The notes: generated by a model from the sequence alone, not told the origin. Positions 32,042 to 41,498 are shown, numbered from the stretch's first letter. The stretch: DNA of 44,980 bases from Deltaproteobacteria bacterium (GCA_016875335.1 VGRO01000027.1:1-44980), one strand, 5' to 3'. Program-made: numbers and translations.

Positions 32042-33991
32042 CTACCACGCCGCTTCGATGACGGCCTTGGAACGCCACACGTTCCACAGTTGGTCCGGTT
32101 CGCGCTGGCGATCTTGGGTCTTGTGCAGGTATTCGACAAGGTAGGCAAAGCGCACGCCGCCATAGCTCAGGTTGGCCGTGAGCCCGACCACCTGTCTGTC
32201 GGTCGCGTCGTCGCCGTAGCCCAGTTGCAGCGTGCCCTTGCGATTGACCTCGTTCCAGTGGTCGACCTGGCCGTGGACGCCCAGCCGCAGCCCATCGGCC
32301 ACGGGCATCGACAGCTTGACACGCACGTTGGCAATGTCGCCGGCATAGTCGTCGTCGAGCGCACCTTGGCCGTTGAGCCGTCGATAGTCCACGTCCTTGA
32401 TGTATTTGCCTTTGACTTCCACATCCAGGCCGCTGCCGACCTCGAACTGGTGCTTGAGCTGCAGCACCGCCAGATCGGTCCTGCGGAACTGGTTGCGGCG
32501 ATACACGCTGCGCGGGTCGCGACCCCGGTCGCTGACGTTGGCGTAGTCGTACACCAGCGTGTCGGTGAACCCGTCGCCGTGCAGGAAATCTGGATACGTC
32601 CGGTCGACGTCGCGGTCCTGGCCGTTGGTCGCGTATTCGATGTGCGTGTATTCGGCGCGCAGTCGGGTGTCGCCCTTGTCCAGGGTCAAGACGCCGGTCG
32701 CGCCATGCCAACCGATGCACGATTCGACCCACTCGTCGTCGAAATCGACGAATTCGTTGGCAAGGTTGAGCGTCGGCAACTGGCCGCCCGATCCGACCAG
32801 GCCATCGGTCAACAGCACGTCGGCCTCGCGGCGCGCGCCAAAGATCGCGTTCCAGTCTGGCCCAATGTAGAAGTACTCGCCTTGCAGGGACAGCCCCACG
32901 TCGAACGGATCGGAGGCCGACAGCCGCAGCGTGCCCGCCACGTCCGAAGTGTCCTTGTACACCAGGGGATACACGCCCTGGTTGAGCTGGACGCCGTTGC
33001 CTGCGAGCTTGGGATCGATGCGCTGCGCCGACACGCCGAGCAAGCCTTGCACGCGCAACCAGTCCAGCGGTTCGCTCTCGACATCGAAGGTGGCGTTCAA
33101 GCTGGCATAGCGCGTCAGCAGGTCCACGGCGTGGTCGGGCGCACACCCGGGGATGGCGTTGCCGAGGCCGTCCTTGCACGTGGGGTTGCGGCTGCCCACG
33201 GCGTCCGGGTCGGCGGTATTGACTTCGAGGTCCTGGGTCACGTCCCCGACCAGGCGCACGGTCGTACTGTCGCCGACGCGGTAGCGCACCATGGCCGCAT
33301 AGGCCCAGTCCCGCGACCAGAATGCTTGCGAGAGCGCCGGGTCGCCAATGCCGGTGGACCAACTCGGCCCCACCCACAGCTTGGGCATGGCGATGGCGGC
33401 GACGTAGTACTGTCCAGCGTTGTCGTCGCCGAACTTGCCGCCCAGGAAGTAGCCGCGGCCGTTGTCGCGATCGATGTAGCGCACCTTGCCGATGGTCCAC
33501 GGGTTGAACATCGAGAAGTCGCTGGCGCCGATCCGCACGTAGTCCAGGTGGGAGAGTTCCGGGGCCAACTGGATGTACGAACCGCGCAACTTGAGGTAGC
33601 TCGCCCGATTCATGCCGGCCGAATCGCCGCTGGTGTTGGTTTTTCGGTCGTACCACGCCGCGCCCGATTCCCACCAGTCGTGCCAACGCTCGCCGAACCG
33701 CGACGCTACGCGCGCCCCAGCTTCCGCCAGTTGGCTCACGCGACCGCGAAAGATCAGCTCGAGTTCGCTGCCGATGCCGTTGTGTCCGGCCACGTCGTCG
33801 GGCCAGAACGGGTTGCCGAGCGACAGCAGACCCTGGTTGTCGTCGTTCTGGTACAGGTGCTTGGTAAAGATGCGGCCGTCGATCTCGAACTTGGCGAGGT
33901 CGGCGCTCGCTGGCTTGGCGGCCGATGTCGCAGCGATCGCGAGGGCCCAGGCCCATGCACGTCGCTGGTGGACTGATTGGCGGCGGTGCAT
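32042..33991 (-). CDS. large outer-membrane beta-barrel protein
   Basis: 649 residues. A signal peptide (AWALAIAATSAAKPASA) precedes a mature protein built of beta-strands: LAKFEIDGRIFTKHLYQ, YLKLRGSYIQLA, FSMFNPWTIGKVRY, GQYYVAAIAMPKLW and VKLSMPVADGLRLGV, ending YGGVRFAYLVEYLHK and a C-terminal VIEAAW with the terminal aromatic. The length suggests a 20- to 22-strand barrel. No siderophore plug domain is visible, so a porin-like or transport role is inferred. Cys in SRNPTC and PGC may form a disulfide. ATG 33991 is clear. The next gene on the same strand is 78 bases upstream. Confidence 0.8.
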   Translation of the reverse strand: MHRRQSVHQRRAWAWALAIAATSAAKPASADLAKFEIDGRIFTKHLYQNDDNQGLLSLGNPFWPDDVAGHNGIGSELELIFRGRVSQLAEAGARVASRFGERWHDWWESGAAWYDRKTNTSGDSAGMNRASYLKLRGSYIQLAPELSHLDYVRIGASDFSMFNPWTIGKVRYIDRDNGRGYFLGGKFGDDNAGQYYVAAIAMPKLWVGPSWSTGIGDPALSQAFWSRDWAYAAMVRYRVGDSTTVRLVGDVTQDLEVNTADPDAVGSRNPTCKDGLGNAIPGCAPDHAVDLLTRYASLNATFDVESEPLDWLRVQGLLGVSAQRIDPKLAGNGVQLNQGVYPLVYKDTSDVAGTLRLSASDPFDVGLSLQGEYFYIGPDWNAIFGARREADVLLTDGLVGSGGQLPTLNLANEFVDFDDEWVESCIGWHGATGVLTLDKGDTRLRAEYTHIEYATNGQDRDVDRTYPDFLHGDGFTDTLVYDYANVSDRGRDPRSVYRRNQFRRTDLAVLQLKHQFEVGSGLDVEVKGKYIKDVDYRRLNGQGALDDDYAGDIANVRVKLSMPVADGLRLGVHGQVDHWNEVNRKGTLQLGYGDDATDRQVVGLTANLSYGGVRFAYLVEYLHKTQDRQREPDQLWNVWRSKAVIEAAW

Positions 33992-34069
33992 CCCAGATCC
34001 AGGCGCGGGGCGCGCGGGCGCGCACTGTACCGCAGGTGCGCGTCGACGCCTAGATCGCGGTCAGGGGCA

Positions 34070-34909
34070 TCACGGCGCCGGATACACCATCGGGATCGTC
34101 GCAACCTTGCCGCCGCACGCGTACTTGAGCGCCTTGTGCTGGGCCTCGACCTCGCTGCGGTCGCCCTTGCCGGCGCCGGCCAGGATGTCAATGACGTGTG
34201 GGTCGCACGGTCCGTCGTCACCGCCGCCAAAGCGGTGCGGGCCGACGGTTTGATGGACGGGCCGCGTCAAGATGTCCTTCTCCACGGGGAACCCTTCGTT
34301 GGACTGCACCACTGCTTGGTAGCCCCACTTGGCCGACGGTTGGCCGACTTCGGCCTTCTTGACCACGGCGATCAGCGTCTTGCCGGTCGCCTTGGTGGTC
34401 TTGGGGATGACCACGCCCGCGCGCTGATTGCCGGCTTTGGCCTTGACCTCGGCGGAGAGGCGCGCCCGCGGTTGGGGCGAGATCAACACCACCTTGTCCC
34501 ACGCCTCGGCGGACTCGAACTGCGCGTTGCCCAGGCCCGGCAGCGGCCGGTTGAAGCCCGCACCCGGCTGGTGGTCGGTGTCCAGGTACACTTGCACGAA
34601 CTGCAGGGAGAAGCCGTTGCCGCCTCCGTCTGGCCACGACGGCGAATTCCACGGGTCCTCGATCGTCGTCGCCAGCGTGACGCGAAACTCGACGTCGTCG
34701 CCCTTGTCGATGACCTCCAACTTCTTGAGGTCGAAAGATTTGGGCTTGTACACCGCGTCGGTCGGGTACTTGTACGATCCGGGGCCGTTGTCGTCGCCCT
34801 CGGGATCGGCGAGCACGATGGGCGGCTCGGCGGCCAACGGCATCAGCGGTAGGGCAGCGACCGCGGCAATTGCGGCGAGCGAGGCAAGGCGGGGCAGGGC
34901 GTTGGGCAT
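34070..34909 (-). CDS. secreted glucodextranase-C-like (DOMON-type) domain protein
   Basis: 279 residues. A signal peptide (LASLAAIAAVAALPLMPLAAE) is followed by a beta-sandwich domain: ADPEGDDNGPGSYKYPTD, FDLKKLEVIDKGDDVEFRV, SLQFVQVYLDTDHQPGAGFN and WDKVVLISPQ. This closely follows the C-terminal module of glucodextranases (PF09985), which occurs at the end of carbohydrate enzymes and in DOMON-like heme/sugar-binding proteins. Here it is nearly the whole protein, with only a short C-terminal tail, so it is a stand-alone secreted binding module. ATG 34909 follows an AGGAACC site. Divergent from ileS. The nearby barrel gene (32042-33991) is on the same strand. Confidence 0.8.
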   Translation of the reverse strand: MPNALPRLASLAAIAAVAALPLMPLAAEPPIVLADPEGDDNGPGSYKYPTDAVYKPKSFDLKKLEVIDKGDDVEFRVTLATTIEDPWNSPSWPDGGGNGFSLQFVQVYLDTDHQPGAGFNRPLPGLGNAQFESAEAWDKVVLISPQPRARLSAEVKAKAGNQRAGVVIPKTTKATGKTLIAVVKKAEVGQPSAKWGYQAVVQSNEGFPVEKDILTRPVHQTVGPHRFGGGDDGPCDPHVIDILAGAGKGDRSEVEAQHKALKYACGGKVATIPMVYPAP

Positions 34910-35085
34910 GGTTCCTCGGCGGCGCGCTCGGGATTGGGCGCGCGGCAAATTCTGGGCGCAAACAACGCCGCGCGCAACGGGCGATTCGTCGGTGCTCGAC
35001 GCCATGGCCCTGTGTGGACGGCCCCGCGGCCTTTCACCTACCATCCCGCGCCCGCGCGAGCCCGGCTCGCCGCCCTGGAGCCCTG

Positions 35086-38000
35086 ATGGCCGCACCCTCC
35101 GCGCACCCTGGTTTCCGAAAGCCAGAGGCCACCCCCGACTTCGCGGCCTTGGAGTTGGAGCAGATCGAGCGCTGGCGCCGCCACGACACCTTCGCACGCC
35201 AGGTGCGCGACGGCGGTTCGGGCGAGTTCGTGTTCTACGATGGCCCGCCCTTCGCGACCGGCACGCCGCACTACGGCCACCTGCTCGCCGGCACCCTCAA
35301 GGACATCGTGCCGCGCTACTGGGCCATGCGCGGCTACCGGGTCGAGCGCCGCTTCGGCTGGGACTGCCACGGCCTGCCGGTCGAGATGGAAATCGAAAAA
35401 GACCTCGGCCTCAAGTCGCCGAGCGAGGTGATCGCCTACGGCGTCGGCCGCTACAACGAGGCGTGTCGGTCGATCGTGCTGCGCTACACCTCGCTGTGGC
35501 GGCAGACCGTTGAGCGCATGGGCCGCTGGGTGGACTTCGACCGCGACTACAAGACCATGGATCCGCCGTTCATGGAGAGCGTGTGGTGGGTTTTCCGCCG
35601 GCTGTGGGACCAGGGGCTGCTGTACCGCGGGCACAAGGTCATGCCGTACTCGTGGCGCCTGGGCACACCGCTGTCGAACTTCGAGGCCGGCATGGACTAC
35701 CGCAAAGTCCAGGATCCGTCGGTGACGGCCGCCTTCTTGGTGACGTCCGATGTGCCGTGGGGCGCCGGTGCCGACGATCCCCGCGTATTCCTGCTGGCTT
35801 GGACTACGACGCCGTGGACCCTGCCGTCCAACATGGGCCTGTGCGTCGGCCCCGACATCGCGTATGCCGTGGCACGGGCGCGCAGCGGCGGACCGGCGTA
35901 CATCGCAGCCGCGTCCCTGGTCGGTGGCTTGCTGGGCGATCACGAGGTGCTGGCGACGCTTTCCGGCACCGAGCTGGTGGGTTTGCGGTATCGGCCGCTT
36001 TTTGACTGCTTTGCCAGCGCAGCGGCGGACGGTGCGTTCCGGGTCGTCGCCGATGGCTACGTGGTCGAGGACCAGACCGGCATCGTGCACACGGCCCCTG
36101 CGTTCGGCGAGGACGACCACCGCGTCGCACTGCATTGGGGCCTGCCGATGCGCGATCCGGTCGACGCCGAGGGGCGCTTCACTGGCGACGTGGCTTCGAT
36201 AGTCGGCGGCCAGGTGGTCGGCCTGTTCGTCAAAGACGCGGACAAGCTGCTGGTGCGCGATCTGAAGGACCGCGGCCTGCTTTTCCGGCAGGCCACCATC
36301 GACCACGACTACCCCTTTTGTTGGCGGTCGGGTACGCCGCTCATCTACAAGGCGATGCCGACCTGGTTCGTTCGCGTCGAGTCGGTGGCACCCGGTTCCG
36401 GCGCCCGGCCCTTGCGCGAACGCATGGCCGAGCTCAACGCCCAGACCTGTTGGGTACCCGACTACGTCGGCCAGAAGCGGTTTGGCAACTGGATCCGCGA
36501 GGCGCGCGACTGGGCCATCTCGCGCAACCGCTTCTGGGGCACGCCGCTGCCCGTGTGGCAGTGCGTCGGCTGCGGGCACATGGAATGCATCGGCAGCATC
36601 GCTGAGCTGCGCGCGCGCGCCGGTCTTGAAGTCCACGACCTGCACAAGCATTTCGTGGACCCGATCGAGTGGCCGTGCACCCAGTGCGGCGCTGCGACCC
36701 TGCAGCGCACACCCGAGGTCCTCGACTGCTGGTTCGAGTCGGGCAGCATGCCGTACGCTCAGAACCACTACCCATTCAAGAACAAAGAGTTGGTCGAGCG
36801 CAACCTGCCTGCGGCCTTCATCGCTGAGGGCCTGGACCAGACCCGCGGATGGTTCTACACGCTGCTGGTGCTCTCGACCGCGCTGTTTGACCGGCCGGCG
36901 TTCCAGAACGTCATCGTCAACGGCCTCATCCTGGCCGAAGACGGCGCCAAGATGTCCAAGCGCCTCAAGAACTACCCGGACCCCAACGCGATCCTCGACA
37001 GCTACGGCGCCGATGCCCTGCGGGCGCTGCTGGTGACCTCACCCGCGGTGCGCGCCGAACCCATGCGCTTCTCCGAGTCCGGCGTGCGCGAGGTGGTGCG
37101 CGCCGTGCTGCTGCCGCTCTGGAACGCCTACAGTTTCTTCGCCACCTACGCGGTGGCCGACGGGTGGACGCCGCCAGCGCAGCCCCTGCCGCTCGCCCGG
37201 CGGCAGTTGCTCGACCGCTGGGTGTTGAGCGCGCTACAGAGCGTGGTGGCCGACGTCAACGCCGAGATGGCACAGTACCGCCTCTACAATGTCATTCCGC
37301 GCGTGCTCGGCTTCGTCGATGACCTGACCAACTGGTACATCCGCCGCAGCCGCCGACGTTTCTGGAAGACCGACGACGACGCCGACAAGCAGGCGGCCTA
37401 CGAAACGCTGTACGAGGTCCTGACCACTTTTTCGCGGTTGCTCGCGCCGATTCTGCCGTTTTTCGCCGAGTTGCTGTTCCAGCGCCTCGAAGCCCGCGAC
37501 GCGGCGGACTCGGTGCACTTGCAGCGCTTTCCGCAGGCCGACCCGGCGCACATCGATGCTGCCCTCGAGGCGCAAATGGCGCTGGTGCGCACGGTGGCCC
37601 GGCTCGGCCGCAACCTGCGAGAAACGGCCAGGATCAACGTGCGCCAGCCCTTGCGGCGCCTCACGATTGCCTTGCAAGATGGCGCGGCCGATCCGTGGCA
37701 CGCGCTGATGGCCGACGCGGTTGCCTGCGACATGGTCGCCGAAGAACTCAACGTCAAGGCGGTCGACGTCAGTCCGGCCGGCCCGGACCAGTTCGTGCAA
37801 TGGTCTGCGCGCTTGAACTTCAAGACCGCCGCCAAACGCCTGGGCGCCAAGACCAAGGATGTGGCGGCTGCGCTGGCGGCGCTGTCGACGGCCGAGGTTC
37901 GCACGGCCCAGGACGCCATGGGCCGCGATGCGGCGTGGACCGTCCACGGCGAGTCGCTCGGCCGGGACGATGTCGAGTTTCGCGCCGCGCCGCGCCCTGG

Positions 38001-38328
38001 GCTGCTGACCGCCGTCGAGGGGCGCGTCGCCGTGGCGCTGGACGCTGACCTGGACGACGAACTGCGGCGCGAGGGACTGGCCCGCGAACTGCTCAGTCGC
38101 ATCCAGTCGGCGCGCAAGGAGGCGGGGTTCGACGTCCAGGATCGCATCGCCGTGCGACTGGACACGACGTCCGCTGCGCTGGCCGCTGCCGCAACCGCCC
38201 ACGACGGATGGCTGCGCGACGAATCGCTGGCCGTGCGCCTCGACTGCGCGATCGTCGCCGACGTGCTTGGCGCGATCGACGTGGCCGGTCACGAAGTGTC
38301 GATGCAATTGCAACGGGTTGTGGTGTAG
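35086..38328 (+). CDS. ileS: isoleucyl-tRNA synthetase, type 2 (eukaryote-like)
   Basis: Charges tRNA-Ile. 1080 residues, longer than the ~940-residue E. coli type. HIGH-class motif as HYGHLLAG in GTPHYGHLLAG (about 58-68), the editing (CP1) domain with TTPWTLPSNMGLCVG, and the KMSKR loop as AKMSKRLKNYPDP near 620. The KMSKRLKNYPDP sequence and the long C-terminal domain without the zinc-binding CxxC pair of type-1 enzymes mark the type-2 form, which in many bacteria is naturally less sensitive to mupirocin (family knowledge). ATG 35086 has TGGAG ahead; the longer upstream frame overlaps the divergent secreted-protein gene and lacks synthetase-like sequence. Convergent with the repeat lipoprotein. 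Confidence 0.95.
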   Translation: MAAPSAHPGFRKPEATPDFAALELEQIERWRRHDTFARQVRDGGSGEFVFYDGPPFATGTPHYGHLLAGTLKDIVPRYWAMRGYRVERRFGWDCHGLPVEMEIEKDLGLKSPSEVIAYGVGRYNEACRSIVLRYTSLWRQTVERMGRWVDFDRDYKTMDPPFMESVWWVFRRLWDQGLLYRGHKVMPYSWRLGTPLSNFEAGMDYRKVQDPSVTAAFLVTSDVPWGAGADDPRVFLLAWTTTPWTLPSNMGLCVGPDIAYAVARARSGGPAYIAAASLVGGLLGDHEVLATLSGTELVGLRYRPLFDCFASAAADGAFRVVADGYVVEDQTGIVHTAPAFGEDDHRVALHWGLPMRDPVDAEGRFTGDVASIVGGQVVGLFVKDADKLLVRDLKDRGLLFRQATIDHDYPFCWRSGTPLIYKAMPTWFVRVESVAPGSGARPLRERMAELNAQTCWVPDYVGQKRFGNWIREARDWAISRNRFWGTPLPVWQCVGCGHMECIGSIAELRARAGLEVHDLHKHFVDPIEWPCTQCGAATLQRTPEVLDCWFESGSMPYAQNHYPFKNKELVERNLPAAFIAEGLDQTRGWFYTLLVLSTALFDRPAFQNVIVNGLILAEDGAKMSKRLKNYPDPNAILDSYGADALRALLVTSPAVRAEPMRFSESGVREVVRAVLLPLWNAYSFFATYAVADGWTPPAQPLPLARRQLLDRWVLSALQSVVADVNAEMAQYRLYNVIPRVLGFVDDLTNWYIRRSRRRFWKTDDDADKQAAYETLYEVLTTFSRLLAPILPFFAELLFQRLEARDAADSVHLQRFPQADPAHIDAALEAQMALVRTVARLGRNLRETARINVRQPLRRLTIALQDGAADPWHALMADAVACDMVAEELNVKAVDVSPAGPDQFVQWSARLNFKTAAKRLGAKTKDVAAALAALSTAEVRTAQDAMGRDAAWTVHGESLGRDDVEFRAAPRPGLLTAVEGRVAVALDADLDDELRREGLARELLSRIQSARKEAGFDVQDRIAVRLDTTSAALAAAATAHDGWLRDESLAVRLDCAIVADVLGAIDVAGHEVSMQLQRVVV

Positions 38329-38385
38329 ATCCCCGGCCGCGCCGCCTCGCCATTCGCCCGTGCGCGGTGGGCGCAGCGCCGACGG

Positions 38386-39903
38386 TCAGGGACAGGTATT
38401 GCAGATCTTGGCCAGCGCGGAACAGCCCCCGCCGCCGGCACAGCCCGACGGGCACGTCAGGTTCTTGCAGCTGTTGGTGCCGGCGCAGCCGACCTCGCAC
38501 GCACACGCGCTGGAGCAATCCACGTTCTTGCATTGACCCCAGGCGGCGGCCGGCTTTGCGCCGCAGGCGATCTGGCACGGTCCGCTGCCGCACTCGACCA
38601 AGCCGTCGGCGCAGGCGTTGGCTCCCAAACAGTTGATCTTGCAGGACTTTCCGTCGGTGCAGTCGATTCCGCCCGTGCAGGTTCCGGCGGCACCGCCCGC
38701 GCCGCAGGTGACGGCGCATGCGCTGGTGCCACACTCGACCTGGCCGTCGCAGGCGTTGGCGCCGTGGCAGTCGACCTTGCACACCGGCGCGTCGTTGCAG
38801 CGCACGTGGGCCCCGCAGGTGCCCGCTGCGCCCTTGGTGCCGCACGCCACGTTGCACGGTCCGCTGCCGCACTCGACGTCGCCCTTGCACGCATAGGCGC
38901 CGGTGCACTGCAGATCACAGCTATCGCCGTCCGCGCAGTCGATGCCGCCCTCGCAGGTGCCGGCGGCACCGGTGGCGCCGCATTCGACCTTGCACTGGCC
39001 GCCGCACGCGACGGTGCCCTTGCACGCGAAGGTGCCCGCACAGGCGACGTGGCAGCTCTTGGCGATACTGCACTCGGCGCCCCCCTTGCAGGTGCCGACC
39101 GCGCCCGACGTGCCGCACGCGATCTTGCACGTCCCCATGCCACAAAACACCTTTCCGGCGCACGCATCGGTCCCGTTGCAGACGATGTCGCAACTCGGCG
39201 CGTTCTTGCAGATGACGGTGCCTTTGCACGTGCCGACGGCGCCGTTGCCGCCGCAGTTGACGGTGCAAGGTCCGTTGCCGCATACCACGGGCGTCGGGCA
39301 CGCGTTGGCCACGTTGCATTGCACGTCGCACGGCATGCCGTCGGGGCAGATGGGGTACTGGGCGTTGACGATGTGGCACACACCGCCGCCACAGCCGCCG
39401 TTGCAGACTTTGGGGCACGCCCCGGCCGCGACATCTGCCGCCGCATCTGCACCGACGTCCGCTGGTGTCGTTTCTGGGGGCGCATCGGCGCCGACCTGGT
39501 CGGGCACCGTGTCGGGCGGCCCGGACGCGTCGTCCGCATCTGCGGGGGGCCCCGCGATCTCGGCGCCCTGGGCGTCGGTGACGTCGGCAAGGCGGGCGGC
39601 ATCCGCTGTGGCGGTCGCGTCGGCAGGTCCGGGCGCGACGTCATCCTGGACCGTCGCCGGATCGGGCGCCGACATCGCGTCGTTTTCGGCCAGCGCCGCG
39701 TCCGATGCCGCCGTTGCGGAGTCCGGCGCGGGATCGGCGACATCCGCTGGCGACACCCTTGACCCGGCGCCCGCACCGCCGCCGCTGCCCGCGAGCAAGG
39801 TGGGCGAAACGGAGGTTTCCTCGCCGCATGCGATCCACGCCGTGGACAACACAGCGAGGGCTGCCCATGCCGACCTGCCGCCTTTGCAACCCGTGGTACG
39901 CAT
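38386..39903 (-). CDS. putative lipoprotein with tandem 46-residue cysteine repeats
   Basis: 505 residues. A hydrophobic N-terminus ends WIAC (C26), a weak lipobox. A long Ala/Asp/Pro/Thr linker (about 30-160) is followed by about six tandem repeats with a 46-residue period, each GTCKGxxxC...SC...C.G..AC.GxVxCGxGxCxVxCG. Repeat starts fall near residues 224, 270, 315, 361 and 407, with a diverged one near 456. A final Cys-rich cap is SCKNLTCPSGC to CNTCP. Every repeat has about nine Cys, so it should form a long disulfide-stabilised rod on the cell surface. ATG 39903 follows GGAGGCAG. Convergent with ileS; the kinase gene ending at 39924 on the same strand lies 20 bases upstream. Confidence 0.82.
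   Translation of the reverse strand: MRTTGCKGGRSAWAALAVLSTAWIACGEETSVSPTLLAGSGGGAGAGSRVSPADVADPAPDSATAASDAALAENDAMSAPDPATVQDDVAPGPADATATADAARLADVTDAQGAEIAGPPADADDASGPPDTVPDQVGADAPPETTPADVGADAAADVAAGACPKVCNGGCGGGVCHIVNAQYPICPDGMPCDVQCNVANACPTPVVCGNGPCTVNCGGNGAVGTCKGTVICKNAPSCDIVCNGTDACAGKVFCGMGTCKIACGTSGAVGTCKGGAECSIAKSCHVACAGTFACKGTVACGGQCKVECGATGAAGTCEGGIDCADGDSCDLQCTGAYACKGDVECGSGPCNVACGTKGAAGTCGAHVRCNDAPVCKVDCHGANACDGQVECGTSACAVTCGAGGAAGTCTGGIDCTDGKSCKINCLGANACADGLVECGSGPCQIACGAKPAAAWGQCKNVDCSSACACEVGCAGTNSCKNLTCPSGCAGGGGCSALAKICNTCP
38557..39348 (-). repeat. tandem 138-bp coding repeats of the Cys-rich lipoprotein
   Basis: About five to six tandem units of 138 bp (46 codons) inside the gene 38386-39903, similar enough at protein level that DNA-level similarity is visible (for example GTC-GGC-GGC type blocks at the unit borders). 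Such arrays expand and contract readily, so strain-to-strain length differences are expected. Confidence 0.7.
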
Positions 39904-39923
39904 CTGCCTCCGCGCTGCCGTGG

Positions 39924-41498
39924 CTACTTCAACGTTGCAAGGAACACTGCCGCCGCGATGACCACCGCCGCCGCCACCACCCACAGCCAATAGGACGGCC
40001 TCGCCGCTTCGGGGTCCAGCGCCGGCGCCGACCGGCCTTGCGCGCCCGGCCGCAGGGTGCTGTCGAGCACATCGGTCGAGTCGCGGTCGAGGGATTCGGT
40101 CAGCGGTCGCGAGGCGCGGCCGGCGTCGCTGGATTCACTCGGCAGCGGAAGATCCTCGTCGCGCACCACGGCGGCGACCGCAGTCGGTGCGACCGGCATG
40201 TCCTGTCGGGTCTGCGACTGGGTCGCGATCTCGGGCGGCGTGCCGCGGGCCAGAACTGCGACTGGTTCGCGAGGCGTCCGGTCCTGGTCCGACCCCTGAA
40301 ACTCGGCCAGGTCGCTCTTGGATGGCACGACCTCGTTGTCGCGCAGCGTGGGCCAACCGCTCGGTTCGAGCGAGTGGATGACCAGTTCGCCGGTGGGTGC
40401 CGTGCTGCGGCCATCGTCGCCCAACTGCATGGCGGTGGGCGCCTGCGGCGCGTGGCCCGCCTCTTCGACCGACCCCGGGGCGCGTATCGGGACAGCGAGC
40501 GCTCCGCCGTCGGGCCACTTGCCCTCGCCCTTGCGCCGATCGCACGCCTGGAGCAACTGGATGCGCAAGGTATCGGCGGTCGGCGGTCGTTCGGCCGGGT
40601 CCTTGGCGAGGCAGCGCAGCACCACGTCTTCGAGCGCAGGCGGGATGTGCTCGGTGCCCGGGTCGCCGATGAGCCGAGGCGGGCCTTCGAGGATGTGCTT
40701 TCGCAGGACTTCGGCGGTGCTTGCGGCGTCGAACGGCAGGCGGCCCGTCAAGCACTCGTAGAGGACCACGCCCATCGAGTACAGGTCCGCGGCCGGTCCC
40801 ACCGGGCCGCCAGACGCTTGCTCTGGCGCCATATACTCCGGCGAACCGACGACGAAACCGCTGCGGGTCAGTTGATCGCGCTCGTACTCGCCGCTGATGA
40901 ACTTGGCCAGCCCAAAGTCGAGGATCTTGGCGAAATCGCGTTCGCCCGCGACCTCTTGCAAGAAGATGTTGTCGGGCTTGACGTCGCGGTGGATGATGCC
41001 GCGGCGGTGGGCCTCTTCGAGCGCCTTGCAGACCTGGGCGCAGATGTGCACGACGCGCGCCGGTTCGAGCATCGGCGAGACGCGCAACGTATCGCTGAGC
41101 TTGGCGCCGACCAGGTACTCCATGATGATGAAAAGGGACTTGGACTTCGCGTCGCTGCCGAAATCGATGACCCGCACGGCGTTGGGGTGCGCGAGCAGGC
41201 TGGCAGCCCGGGCCTCGCGCGTGAAGCGCCGCACCTCGACGGTGTCCGCTGCAAGGTCGCGCCATAGCACCTTGATCGCGACCGACTGGTGGGTCTCGCG
41301 CTGCTGGCCCTTGTACACCGCGCCCATGCCGCCCACACCGACAAGATCAGCCACCACGTAGTGGTTCAGCAGCACGTCGCCCTGGTGCAAGCGGCCCGGA
41401 AACACAGTGTCCGCGCGAATGACCTCGGTCGGATTCTGGTCCCGGTCGCAGACGAATGCGTCGGTCCGATTGCCACATTGGGAGCAGATCCGCCACAC
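39924..41498 (-). CDS. Ser/Thr protein kinase with N-terminal zinc ribbon and C-terminal tail anchor
   Basis: 524 residues from GTG 41498, chosen because an AAAGGA ribosome site lies 9 bases upstream and because it just includes the zinc ribbon (WRICSQCGNRTDAFVC, cysteines about 5, 8 and 17). The kinase domain spans about 47-310: VGVGGMGAVY (53-62), ATP Lys76, HRDVKPDN (170-177), DFG (194-196), SPEYMAPEQ and ADLYSMGVVLYECL, all active-site residues present. A long Pro/Ser/Asp-rich tail (about 330-495) is followed by one C-terminal membrane helix (WLWVVAAAVVIAAAVFLAT) with almost nothing after it, so the protein is tail-anchored with its whole body in the cytoplasm and no external sensor. A redox- or metal-sensing role for the ribbon is inferred. 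Confidence 0.93.
   Translation of the reverse strand: MWRICSQCGNRTDAFVCDRDQNPTEVIRADTVFPGRLHQGDVLLNHYVVADLVGVGGMGAVYKGQQRETHQSVAIKVLWRDLAADTVEVRRFTREARAASLLAHPNAVRVIDFGSDAKSKSLFIIMEYLVGAKLSDTLRVSPMLEPARVVHICAQVCKALEEAHRRGIIHRDVKPDNIFLQEVAGERDFAKILDFGLAKFISGEYERDQLTRSGFVVGSPEYMAPEQASGGPVGPAADLYSMGVVLYECLTGRLPFDAASTAEVLRKHILEGPPRLIGDPGTEHIPPALEDVVLRCLAKDPAERPPTADTLRIQLLQACDRRKGEGKWPDGGALAVPIRAPGSVEEAGHAPQAPTAMQLGDDGRSTAPTGELVIHSLEPSGWPTLRDNEVVPSKSDLAEFQGSDQDRTPREPVAVLARGTPPEIATQSQTRQDMPVAPTAVAAVVRDEDLPLPSESSDAGRASRPLTESLDRDSTDVLDSTLRPGAQGRSAPALDPEAARPSYWLWVVAAAVVIAAAVFLATLK

Noticed and set aside
34870-35085. A longer N-terminus for ileS from an upstream in-frame codon
   Set aside because: The extra residues are Arg/Gly-rich, overlap the divergent secreted-protein gene, and the ATG at 35086 has its own ribosome site.
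38557-39348. Regular repeats that could suggest a CRISPR array
   Set aside because: The period is 138 bp, the repeats are in frame and encode a conserved cysteine pattern, and there are no short repeats with unique spacers.
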